A DNA stretch of 8,595 bases from Treponema sp. (GCA_031273835.1 JAISRD010000076.1:1-8595); one strand, 5' to 3'. Shown: positions 1-6,531, counted from the first letter of the stretch. The notes: a model not told the origin generated them from the letters alone. Translations and numbers: made by a program.

Positions 1-1029
1 GCGCTGCACGCCCTTCTTCGGAAGGGGCTTATTCTGGTGGACGGCAGGGCCGCCGCCCCCGGGTTCCGGGTCAAGGCCGGGGCCCTTATTACGGCCCCGG
101 CTTATACCGCCGCCGAGGGAGGCCCCCCTCCCCCCGCGGCGGCCCCCGGCGGAGGGCTGGCCGGCGGCTCCGCCTTCGATCAGACCGATGGCTTTGCCAT
201 TAATCGGATCATACTCTGGGAGGACCCGGCTCTGCTGGCCCTCAACAAGCCCGCAGGCCTTGCGGTTCACCCGTCTCACCGTTCATCTTATCATCCCTCC
301 GGCGCTTCCCGTGATAACGGGGATTCCCTTGAAGGCCGGGTACGCTCCTACCTGGCGGATAAGACGGCCCCCTCGCTTTCGTTCAGGCCCGGCCCCCTCC
401 ACAGGCTCGATAAACCCACCAGCGGGATCATCCTGTTTTCAAAGAGCCTGGCCGGGGCGCAGCTTTACAGCCGCCTTTTCAGGGAGGGAAAACTCCGCAA
501 AACCTATCTTGCCCTGCTGGAGGGTAAGCTGGAGGGGCCGGCGCTGTGGGAGGAAGCTCTGGTCCGGGACGGGACCGCGGGAAAAACAAGGGCCCTCCCG
601 GAGGGAACCGGGGAGGGGGGGCAAAAGCGGGCCCTGACCGGGGCGGCGCCCCTGGCCTATTCCCCCCAAAGGGGGCTTACCCTGGCCCTTATAAGAACCG
701 GGACGGGCCGTACCCACCAGATACGCGCCCAGGCCTCTTACCACGGCCATCCCCTCTGGGGCGACGTAAAATACGGCGGCGAAAAACGGGGGGGCTTTTT
801 TCTCCACGCCCTTTCCCTGGAATTTCCCCCAGGCCCCCCGGCGGATCAGGGCGGGCTTCCCCCGGTCCTGAGCGCCCCCCTGCCCGCCGCCTATAAAAAA
901 GAGATCGGGGCGCTGTTTGCCCCGAAAAGCGTCGGCATAGCCGAAAACAGCGGTATACCCGGATTTCCACAGTCCGCCCTGTTAAAATACGGCGAACAAT
1001 TGAAGCGTATCGAAGGGCGCCCGTTATGA
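1..1029 (+). CDS. RluA-family 23S rRNA pseudouridine synthase, 5' end missing
   Basis: Converts uridine to pseudouridine in RNA, most likely 23S rRNA, in the cytoplasm. The reading frame is open from base 1. A GTG at 37 is not the real start, because the codons before it encode LRKGLILVDG, the tail of an S4 RNA-binding domain as found in RluC/RluD proteins. Numbering from base 1 there are 342 codons. Codons 1-30 are the S4 tail, 31-65 a Pro/Ala/Gly-rich linker, and the rest the catalytic domain. The LNKPAGLAVHPS motif starts at codon 81. The catalytic loop HRLDKPTSG starts at codon 134, with the catalytic Asp at codon 137 (bases 409-411). RTGTGRTHQIRAQ starts near codon 232. The stop overlaps the next start as ATGA (1026-1029), so the two genes are probably translationally coupled. 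The family is certain; the target uridine (RluC-, RluD- or other-type) cannot be told from this fragment. Confidence 0.93.
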   Translation, partial: ALHALLRKGLILVDGRAAAPGFRVKAGALITAPAYTAAEGGPPPPAAAPGGGLAGGSAFDQTDGFAINRIILWEDPALLALNKPAGLAVHPSHRSSYHPSGASRDNGDSLEGRVRSYLADKTAPSLSFRPGPLHRLDKPTSGIILFSKSLAGAQLYSRLFREGKLRKTYLALLEGKLEGPALWEEALVRDGTAGKTRALPEGTGEGGQKRALTGAAPLAYSPQRGLTLALIRTGTGRTHQIRAQASYHGHPLWGDVKYGGEKRGGFFLHALSLEFPPGPPADQGGLPPVLSAPLPAAYKKEIGALFAPKSVGIAENSGIPGFPQSALLKYGEQLKRIEGRPL

Positions 1030-1895
1030 TCCGGCGTTTTCTCTTTTTCCTGCGGAGGATAAAAACCTATGCCCTTATCGGGGAAAGCGGAACCGGCAAG
1101 AGTTTCCGGGCAAAGCTGGTGGCCCAGAAGTACGGCATCAACTTTATCATAGATGACGGGCTGCTCATTAAGGATAACCGTATTCTGGCGGGCCATTCGG
1201 CAAAGAAAGAAAAAACCTTCATGACGGCGGTAAGGGCCGCGCTGTTTGACGACAAGGAGCGGCGCGACGAGGTGGCCAGGAAGCTCCGGGGCGAAAAAAT
1301 CAAGAAAATCCTGGTGCTGGGGACCTCCGAAAAAATGGTGAATAAGATCGCCGCCAGGCTTCAGCTCCCCCCCCCCGCCAGAATCATACGCATTGAGGAC
1401 ATAGCCTCCCAGGAAGAGATCGAGCGGGCCATCAGGACCAGAAAAATCGAAGGAAAGCACGTTATCCCGGTTCCGTCCATCGAAATAAAACGGAACTATC
1501 CCAATATCTTTTACGACGCCATCAAAATATTCAAACGGGGCCCCTTAAGGAACGCGCCCCTGGGGCCCACCCCCAAGGTTCATGAAAAATCCGTGGTCAG
1601 GCCCGAATATTCAAAACGGGGCAAGGTGATTATCTCCGAATCCGCCCTTTCCCAAATGGTGATCCACTGCGTGGACGAGTACAGCCAAAACATACGGATC
1701 AAAAAAATCGTCGTAAAGGATGATGAAGCGGGATACCGCCTGGTGATCACCATTGACGTGTCCTACGGCATACAGCTGGGGGGCAATATTCACGAACTAC
1801 AGCGGTACATTATCGATAATATTGAACGGTATACCGGCATACTTATTGAAGAGGTAAACATTATCATTGACAAAATAATACAGGATCATAACTAA
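1026..1895 (+). CDS. P-loop NTPase-like protein with C-terminal Asp23/Gls24-like domain
   Basis: Function unknown; 289 residues. A Walker A loop GESGTGKS lies at residues 19-26, almost at the N-terminus. It is followed by IIDDGLLI (41-48), whose acidic pair could act like a Walker B, then LVLGTS (96-101) and GKHVIPVP (143-150). After a Pro-rich linker (about 171-198), residues 199-285 resemble the Asp23/Gls24 (DUF322) fold: a VIISESAL start, alternating strands with VVKDDE and VITIDVSYG, then a helix and a TGILIEEVNIII end. Asp23 proteins of Gram-positive bacteria are linked to envelope stress and membrane anchoring. From memory, similar P-loop proteins occur as uncharacterised genes in clostridia and spirochaetes. 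The ATG at 1026 is the only reasonable in-frame start before the P-loop, has AAGGG 8 bases upstream, and overlaps the pseudouridine synthase stop. No signal peptide. The domain calls are by eye; the P-loop is secure, the Asp23 call less so. Confidence 0.82.
   Translation: MIRRFLFFLRRIKTYALIGESGTGKSFRAKLVAQKYGINFIIDDGLLIKDNRILAGHSAKKEKTFMTAVRAALFDDKERRDEVARKLRGEKIKKILVLGTSEKMVNKIAARLQLPPPARIIRIEDIASQEEIERAIRTRKIEGKHVIPVPSIEIKRNYPNIFYDAIKIFKRGPLRNAPLGPTPKVHEKSVVRPEYSKRGKVIISESALSQMVIHCVDEYSQNIRIKKIVVKDDEAGYRLVITIDVSYGIQLGGNIHELQRYIIDNIERYTGILIEEVNIIIDKIIQDHN
1367..1376 (+). repeat. Run of ten C bases inside the P-loop/Asp23 gene
   Basis: Ten consecutive C residues encode the end of Leu114 and Pro115-117 of the P-loop/Asp23 protein. 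It is the longest mononucleotide run I found in the window; several other G or C runs reach seven. In the given sequence the downstream frame is intact. A one-base slip would end the protein before the Asp23-like domain. Confidence 0.9.
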
Positions 1896-1899
1896 GGCC

Positions 1900-3045
1900 C
1901 TATTTGAGCTTGTCGATCAAAGCCTCCGCCCTGGCCTTGTACTGAGCCGGCGAAGCGTCCGCCGCGTCCCTGAGGTACTGCCGGGCCTCCGCTTTTTTGC
2001 CCGCCGCGGCGGCGTTTACGCCCCTGGCGTATTGAACCAGGGCCCTGCCGGCGCCGAGCCCCAGGGCCGCCTGATAGTACCTTTCCGCCCTGTCGTAGGC
2101 TTTCAGCTCATAGCTCACCAATCCCAGGAAGTAGTGGGGCACATAGCTGTCTTTCTTCAGTTCCAGGGCTTCCTTAAAGCTGCTTTCCGCGGCGTTGAAG
2201 TTCTTTTCCGTATAGGCCTTTTGCCCCGCGTTCACAAGCTCGTTAAAACTCTTTTTGGAAGCAATATACCCGGAGACCGCTTTATTCAGGGCGACCATAT
2301 CGTTGAAGAGGCCTATACGGTAGCGGGCCATATCGGAATTTACCTCCGCCGATTCATCCGGGGAAAGGACCATAAGCGCGTCGGTGAAAATTCTAAAATT
2401 ATCCCTGTTCCCCGAAAGGAAAAAGGATACCAGAATCCAGGAAGCGGCCTGAAAATTCGCGGGGATTCCGTTTTTATCGGCCAACAAAACCGCCTCAGCC
2501 CCGGGGAGGCTTGCGTTGAGTTTTTTCACCGTATCAAGCCAGGCAAGGTTTTCCTCATAATCCAAAACTCCCCTTTCGGCGTTAAATTTCAGGCCGTTAA
2601 AATACACCGCCGCCCCTTCGCGTATCCAGGAGGGGGGATTGGCGATAAAGGCCCGGAGGAACTGAACAAAGGCCTGGTGAGCAAAGACCCGCTCTTCGTT
2701 TCCCCGGTTTATCACCAATTCCCGGTTTTCCGGCGTACTGTAATGGAGGTATACCGCGCCGTCCCTGGTGCTTCCCAGCCTGGAACCGACATACTCGTCA
2801 TAAGCGGCCTTATCGGTAAAGAGCCTTACCTTAAGGTTTTCCCGGCGCAGGGAGGGATCGAAATGGAACAGCCCGTTATAGGCCTCAAAGCGCAGATCCA
2901 GCTCTTTGCCGATCCGGACGGCGTCGGCATTACCCGCCGGGGCAAGGATCTCGTAGTATTGGGATTTTACGGAAACCCATTCCTGGGCGTTTATCAGGGA
3001 ACCCAGGCACAGGGCGGCAAGCACTCCGCAGCTTATTTTCTTCAT
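1900..3045 (-). CDS. Exported TPR protein with degenerate peptidase-MA-like domain
   Basis: Probable periplasmic protein of 381 residues. Residues 1-20 form a signal peptide (MKK, hydrophobic stretch, then LINA before QEW), most like signal peptidase I; the Cys at 6 and 13 are poorly placed for a lipobox. Residues 24-250 resemble gluzincin peptidase-MA/DUF1570-type domains: FAHQAFVQFL (121-130) sits where these enzymes have HExxH, and WIREGAAVYF (140-149) matches their downstream W-x-x-EG helix that carries the third zinc ligand. Here the motif reads H123-Q-A-F-V127, so the catalytic Glu and second zinc His are gone while Glu143 remains. It is therefore probably non-catalytic, perhaps a binding module. 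Residues 267-368 form about three TPR repeats, suggesting protein-protein contacts. GAGGA (3051-3055) lies 5 bases before the ATG. The gene lies 42 bases downstream of pcnB on the same strand, probably in one transcript. Binding partner unknown. Confidence 0.85.
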   Translation of the reverse strand: MKKISCGVLAALCLGSLINAQEWVSVKSQYYEILAPAGNADAVRIGKELDLRFEAYNGLFHFDPSLRRENLKVRLFTDKAAYDEYVGSRLGSTRDGAVYLHYSTPENRELVINRGNEERVFAHQAFVQFLRAFIANPPSWIREGAAVYFNGLKFNAERGVLDYEENLAWLDTVKKLNASLPGAEAVLLADKNGIPANFQAASWILVSFFLSGNRDNFRIFTDALMVLSPDESAEVNSDMARYRIGLFNDMVALNKAVSGYIASKKSFNELVNAGQKAYTEKNFNAAESSFKEALELKKDSYVPHYFLGLVSYELKAYDRAERYYQAALGLGAGRALVQYARGVNAAAAGKKAEARQYLRDAADASPAQYKARAEALIDKLK

Positions 3046-3050
3046 AGTTA

Positions 3051-3069
3051 TCCTCTTACATTCCTCCTT
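3051..3069 (-). promoter_or_regulatory. Ribosome binding site region of the TPR gene with a start-stop pair
   Basis: On the - strand GAGGA (3055-3051) is correctly spaced for the ATG at 3045. Just upstream an even better match, AAGGAGG (3069-3063), is too far (about 17 bases) from that ATG. It lies directly before an ATG followed at once by TAA (3061-3056). The spacing to that ATG is only about one base, so real start-stop translation is doubtful; the upstream site may act as a standby site. Confidence 0.4.
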
Positions 3070-3087
3070 AAGTTTATAAATAAACCG

Positions 3088-4248
3088 CTAAGGAGAACCG
3101 GCGGGGCTCCTGGCCCTGTGCCGTCTCCGGCGGGGGATTTCCTGGGGATTTTCCGCCGCCGCTGCGCGGGTACGAGTCCGCTTTCCCCTTTCCTGTTCAC
3201 GGTCAAAAAAGCGGGCTTTCTTTAACTCAATCTTGTGCTCGGCAAAAATAAGCCGTACCGCCAGGTCCAGTTCCGTCCGGGGAGGGTTCATGGGCAGCAC
3301 AAAATGGCGGGCGGAAAAGAAAACGGTCTTGTATTCCTCCCAGCCGCCCTTTTGCAGTTCATCCCAGGACAGCTCCGCGTCGAGCCAGGGCCGGATCAGG
3401 GCGGCGAGGGCGCCGCCGGGCTTTTCCTCCCCCGGGGTTTCACCAAAACCCCGGAGGTAAGTTTCCCGGTAGGCGGGATCTTTCATCCGCGACGCGGCCC
3501 CGGGCTGGAGGTAGTCGTAAAGCCCAGCGGCCTCAAGGTTTGCCACAATCGCCCCCGCATGGGGTGAATGGATAATTTTGAAGAGCTCCTCGGTCAGCCG
3601 GGAGGGGGAAACCGACGCAAGCAGGGCGGATTCTTTTTTGATCCGCCGTTTGACAAGCCAGGGTATGGCAAAACCCGTAATGGCCGCGTATTTTAAGGCC
3701 CGGATCATCCGTACCGGATCATCCTTAAAGATCAATTCCGGGGGTATGATGGGCCTGATCCGCTTTTCCCTGATATCCTTCATCCCCTCCACATAATCGA
3801 CCACCACCTGTTTTTCGGGGTCGTAGAACAGGGCGTTGAGGGAAAAATCCCTGCGGAGTACGTCTTCCTCGATGGTTCCGTAGGTATTGCTGGTATGGCC
3901 GTCCTTAAGGGAACGGAAGGTGGAAACCTCAAATATCTTGGGGCCGAAGTATACATGAACCAGCCTGAAGCGCCGGCCTATGATGCGGGAATTGCGGAAT
4001 ACCTTTCTGATCCGCGTCGGCGTCGCCTGGGTAACAATGTCAAAATCCTTAGGTTTTTTACCCAGCATAAGATCCCGGACGGCCCCTCCTACGATGTAGG
4101 TTTCAAACCCCCCCGAGCGCAGCCGGGAACATATAAAAACGGCGTCCCTGTCCACATCGGCAAAGTTAATCCGGTGTTCATCCTGGGTATAAACATCGGC
4201 TTTCTTTATGAGTTTTCCGTTCTGTTCCTTTCCGTAGCGGATCCGCAA
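3088..4248 (-). CDS. pcnB: Poly(A) polymerase, PcnB type (class II nucleotidyltransferase)
   Basis: Adds 3' poly(A) tails to RNA, marking it for decay, in the cytoplasm. Numbered from the chosen TTG start (386 residues): YIVGGAVRDLMLG (51-63) and the metal-binding pair D68-F-D70 form the nucleotidyltransferase core. RIIGRRFRLVHV (88-99) fits the signature that separates bacterial poly(A) polymerases from CCA-adding enzymes. RRDFSLNAL (132-140) and DDPVRMIRALKYA complete the head and neck. The C-terminus after about 349 is a basic, disordered-looking tail rich in Arg, as in E. coli PcnB, though the whole protein is shorter than that enzyme. There is no ATG before the core. The open frame extends to a GTG at 4311 inside the hydrolase gene, but that has no ribosome site; the TTG at 4248 has GAGG five bases upstream and gives an N-terminus of expected length. 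The gene sits between the hydrolase and the TPR gene, co-oriented. Poly(A) activity is inferred; a CCA-type role is less likely. Confidence 0.9.
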   Translation of the reverse strand: MRIRYGKEQNGKLIKKADVYTQDEHRINFADVDRDAVFICSRLRSGGFETYIVGGAVRDLMLGKKPKDFDIVTQATPTRIRKVFRNSRIIGRRFRLVHVYFGPKIFEVSTFRSLKDGHTSNTYGTIEEDVLRRDFSLNALFYDPEKQVVVDYVEGMKDIREKRIRPIIPPELIFKDDPVRMIRALKYAAITGFAIPWLVKRRIKKESALLASVSPSRLTEELFKIIHSPHAGAIVANLEAAGLYDYLQPGAASRMKDPAYRETYLRGFGETPGEEKPGGALAALIRPWLDAELSWDELQKGGWEEYKTVFFSARHFVLPMNPPRTELDLAVRLIFAEHKIELKKARFFDREQERGKRTRTRAAAAENPQEIPRRRRHRARSPAGSP

Positions 4249-4289
4249 AAAATCCTCGCTTAATTGTATTTTCTTCTGAATTTCAGGCT

Positions 4290-5294
4290 CTACAAGCGCT
4301 GCTCCAGCCACTTGAGCAGGGCGCCGGTAACCTCATTTTTATTGGTTTCGTTCAAGGTTTCGTGCCGCGCGTCGGGATAAATGACAAACTGCAGATCCTC
4401 TATCCCGTTGGTACGGTATGCGTTAACCAGCTTCGTGGGACTCGCCCCCATTTCACCCACCGGATCGGCGCTGCCGCAAAATACATAAACCCTCAAATCC
4501 GCGGGTATCTTTTTCATGGCCCCGGCACGGTGAACGGCCTTTAAGCCGCCTATCATGTCCCGGTAAAAACCCGCCGAACAAAGCTGCCCGCAGAGGGGGT
4601 CGGCGATGTACCTGTCCACTTCGTTTTCATCCCTGGAAAGCCAGTCAAAGGGGGTACGGTTCGGCGCAAAGGGTTTATTGTACGATCCGTCGGCCAGGGC
4701 ATGGGCCAGTTTTGAACCCCGCCTGCAGCCCTTGAGGGCGGCCAGGATCTTCAAAAAAAGGGCGCCGAAGGCGATATGGGCCCCTCCGGGCCCCCTGGTA
4801 CCGGAGAGTATACAGCCCCGCAGGGAGGGCCCCCCGGAAATAAAGGACTCGATATAGCCCTGAACAAGGAAGGAACCCCAGGAATGGCCCATAAGAAAGA
4901 GGGGGGTTGAGGAAGGGCTGCCGTCTATGCCGCAGCTTTGGGCAATATGCCTGTTCAAAACCCCTATATCCGCGACAACCCGGAAAAAACCGTTACTGTC
5001 GCCGGTATGGCCAAGGAGGCCCCCCCTGCCGGGATCGTTTACCGACGGATCCGCGGTCCTGCCGTGCCCCCGCTGATCGGCGGCCCACAGTTCAAAGCCC
5101 CTTTCAGTTAAGGCTTCCGCCAAAGCCCTGTACCGGAGGGAATGTTCCGCCATGCCGTGTACCAGATGAACAATCCCCTTAGGCGCCGCCGGGGCTTCTT
5201 CGGGGCCGGCGCCGGGCCTGGCGGAAACCTGCCAGCGCCTCACAAAGAGGCCGGTCCCGTCATCAGAATAAACCCATTGGGACGTTTCAATCAT
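4290..5294 (-). CDS. Alpha/beta hydrolase, lysophospholipase or monoacylglycerol lipase-like
   Basis: Serine hydrolase of 334 residues, probably cleaving a lipid ester such as a lysophospholipid or monoacylglycerol; substrate not proven. The oxyanion region is HLVHGMAEHS (43-52), followed by AADQRGHGRT (71-80). The nucleophile elbow is G136-H-S138-W-G140. The acid is Asp277 in CGSADPVG and the base His311 in DARHETLNE. The stretch FDWLSRDENEVDRYIADPLCG (216-236) is typical of lysophospholipase-like members (PldB/Hydrolase_4 type). There is no signal peptide, so it is likely cytoplasmic. The ATG at 5294 is the first possible start because an in-frame stop lies just upstream. It has no ribosome site, and its promoter is placed for a leaderless mRNA. 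It leads a co-oriented run with pcnB and the TPR gene and is divergent from the rRNA methyltransferase. Confidence 0.9.
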   Translation of the reverse strand: MIETSQWVYSDDGTGLFVRRWQVSARPGAGPEEAPAAPKGIVHLVHGMAEHSLRYRALAEALTERGFELWAADQRGHGRTADPSVNDPGRGGLLGHTGDSNGFFRVVADIGVLNRHIAQSCGIDGSPSSTPLFLMGHSWGSFLVQGYIESFISGGPSLRGCILSGTRGPGGAHIAFGALFLKILAALKGCRRGSKLAHALADGSYNKPFAPNRTPFDWLSRDENEVDRYIADPLCGQLCSAGFYRDMIGGLKAVHRAGAMKKIPADLRVYVFCGSADPVGEMGASPTKLVNAYRTNGIEDLQFVIYPDARHETLNETNKNEVTGALLKWLEQRL

Positions 5295-5300
5295 GGGCCT

Positions 5301-5329
5301 ATTATGCTATAGTTCATAGTATATGGCAA
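5301..5329 (-). promoter_or_regulatory. Sigma-70-type promoter of the hydrolase gene, predicted leaderless
   Basis: On the - strand, TTGCCA (5329-5324) is a -35 box with five of six consensus bases. A 17-base spacer leads to CATAAT (5306-5301), a -10 box with five of six. The start of transcription is expected about seven bases on, near 5294, which is the A of the ATG. The -35 box lies inside the first codons of the divergent methyltransferase gene. Confidence 0.6.
5305..5313 (+). promoter_or_regulatory. Extended -10 promoter of the rRNA methyltransferase gene
   Basis: TGCTATAGT combines the extended -10 TG with TATAGT, five of six bases of the -10 consensus. The best -35 at 17-base spacing, TTTCAA (5285-5290), is poor, which an extended -10 can tolerate. 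Transcription should begin near 5320, leaving only about three bases before the ATG at 5323. It overlaps the opposed hydrolase promoter. Confidence 0.5.
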
Positions 5330-6531
5330 TAGGCGATGTTTTTTCCGCCTCCGTGGAGGGGCTCAGCCTTGGAGGCCGGGGCCTTTTGCGGCTGGGGGGC
5401 CGGAGTATCTTCATGCCCTTTACCGCCCCGGGGGACAGGGTAACGGGAAAAATCACCCGGGAAAAAAAGAACTGGGCCGAAGCGGAATTGACGGAACTGA
5501 ACGAGGGGTCCCCCCTAAGGACAAAGCCCCTTTGCCCCCTCTGGGGAAAATGCGGCGGCTGTTCCCTTCAGCATCTTTCCTACGAAGCCCAGCTTGAGGC
5601 CAAGAAAACCATGCTTTTAGACACCCTTAAACATATAGGCGGATTTAACGGCCCGGAGGCCGGGGGCCTCCCGGAACTTAAGGTAACGGGTTCCAGGCCC
5701 TGGGAATACCGGAACAGGGTGAGTTTCCACACGATCCGGGCAAACAGGGGGCCCCGGGCGGGCTTTAAGGCCCGCAAAAGTTCCGGGATCGTCCCCGTAG
5801 GGGACTGTCCGGTATGCGATCCGGCCATACGTTCCCTGCTGAAAACGGAAAGCCTTGTTCCGCCTCCGAACAGCGACCGCTTTACGATCTTTGCCCGGGA
5901 TCCGGTGATCCTCGGCAACGGCGTATCCCGGGGGGAGATCAAACTGCTGGACAGGACCATCACGGTGGAGGCGGAGCGTTTTTTTCAGAGCAATACGGAA
6001 CTGTTGGAACAATGCGCCGGGGAACTGCGGAGCGCGGCGGCCCAGGCCGTTCAACGCGCCGAGCCCGGAGGGCCGTCCGGCAGGCAGGCCGGGGAGGGGC
6101 CGCTTATGGCGGACCTGTACGCCGGTATCGGGACCTTTTCGATCCTTTTGGGGGATCTTTTTTCCGGCATAGATCTGGTGGAGGAAAATCCCGCCGCCCT
6201 GGAACTGGCCCGGCATAATCTCCGTTCTTACAGGAGCCGCTTTTTTCCCCAGACCGCTGAAAAATGGGCCCGCCGGGCCCAAGGGGGCTACGCTTTTATC
6301 CTGGTGGACCCTCCCCGGCAGGGACTTTCCCCTTCCCTGGCGGCTTGGCTTGTATCAAAGGGAGCGCCGGTCCTGGCCTGCCTTTCCTGCGAGCCCTCGT
6401 CCTTTGCCAGGGACTGCCGGCTGCTCCGGGAAGCCTATACCATGGAGACTCTCCATCTCTACGACTTTTACCCCCAAACCGCCCATATCGAAAGTCTGGC
6501 GGTCTTTAAGCGGAAAGAAAATGCCCCATAG
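5323..6531 (+). CDS. rlmD: 23S rRNA 5-methyluridine methyltransferase, RlmD/TrmA family
   Basis: Methylates uridine C5 in RNA using S-adenosylmethionine; by similarity 23S rRNA, with U1939 the E. coli RlmD target. 402 residues. An N-terminal TRAM domain (about 4-60) is followed by a 4Fe-4S site with Cys71, Cys77, Cys80 and Cys162 (pattern C-x5-C-x2-C, then DCPVC). FFQSN (220-224) and DLYAGIGTFSILLG (264-277) form the SAM site, VDPPRQGLSP (328-337) the next motif. The catalytic Cys356 is in LSCEPSSFARD and the catalytic Glu390 in HIESLAVF. All expected residues are present, so the enzyme looks active. The ATG at 5323 is the first possible start, since an in-frame TAG sits at 5317; no ribosome site precedes it, consistent with a leaderless mRNA. 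Its last 11 bases overlap the next gene. A TrmA- or RlmC-like target cannot be excluded, but the Fe-S cluster and TRAM favour RlmD or RlmCD. Confidence 0.93.
   Translation: MAIGDVFSASVEGLSLGGRGLLRLGGRSIFMPFTAPGDRVTGKITREKKNWAEAELTELNEGSPLRTKPLCPLWGKCGGCSLQHLSYEAQLEAKKTMLLDTLKHIGGFNGPEAGGLPELKVTGSRPWEYRNRVSFHTIRANRGPRAGFKARKSSGIVPVGDCPVCDPAIRSLLKTESLVPPPNSDRFTIFARDPVILGNGVSRGEIKLLDRTITVEAERFFQSNTELLEQCAGELRSAAAQAVQRAEPGGPSGRQAGEGPLMADLYAGIGTFSILLGDLFSGIDLVEENPAALELARHNLRSYRSRFFPQTAEKWARRAQGGYAFILVDPPRQGLSPSLAAWLVSKGAPVLACLSCEPSSFARDCRLLREAYTMETLHLYDFYPQTAHIESLAVFKRKENAP
6260..6281 (-). terminator. Terminator-like hairpin on the antisense strand inside rlmD
   Basis: Bases 6265-6281 form a near-perfect GC-rich inverted repeat: seven base pairs with a three-base loop, TGGGCCC/GGGCCCA. 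Read on the - strand it is followed at once by five T residues (6264-6260), the form of an intrinsic terminator. No - strand gene is visible upstream within the window, so it could only stop antisense transcripts. It may be chance in GC-rich coding DNA. Confidence 0.25.

Noticed and set aside
37..39. GTG at 37 as the start of the pseudouridine synthase
   Set aside because: The codons before it, open to the window edge, encode part of an S4 domain expected in this family, so the true start lies outside the window.
891..1460. A 189-codon open frame on the - strand across the first two genes
   Set aside because: It overlaps two well-supported + strand genes and shows no domain or ribosome site.
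1537..1568. GGGGCCCC and GGGGCCC inverted repeat in the P-loop/Asp23 gene
   Set aside because: It lies in coding sequence for Gly/Pro-rich residues, has a long loop and no T tract, and fits codon bias.
3071..3085. TATAAA-like box upstream of the TPR gene as an independent promoter
   Set aside because: No acceptable -35 box lies at the right spacing, and the gene is close behind pcnB, so read-through is simpler.
2032..3225. A 397-codon open frame on the + strand opposite the TPR gene and the end of pcnB
   Set aside because: It lies antisense to genes with a clear signal peptide, TPR repeats and nucleotidyltransferase motifs. Its own translation has no recognisable domain, and long antisense frames are common in GC-rich DNA.
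5617..6282. A 221-codon open frame on the - strand inside rlmD
   Set aside because: Its translation is Pro/Gly/Arg-rich without motifs, while the opposite strand encodes every catalytic residue of the methyltransferase.
6350..6520. N-terminal extension of the propeller protein to the ATG at 6350
   Set aside because: The extension is a shadow of the rlmD C-terminus in another frame and would bury a good signal peptide; ATG 6521 is better.
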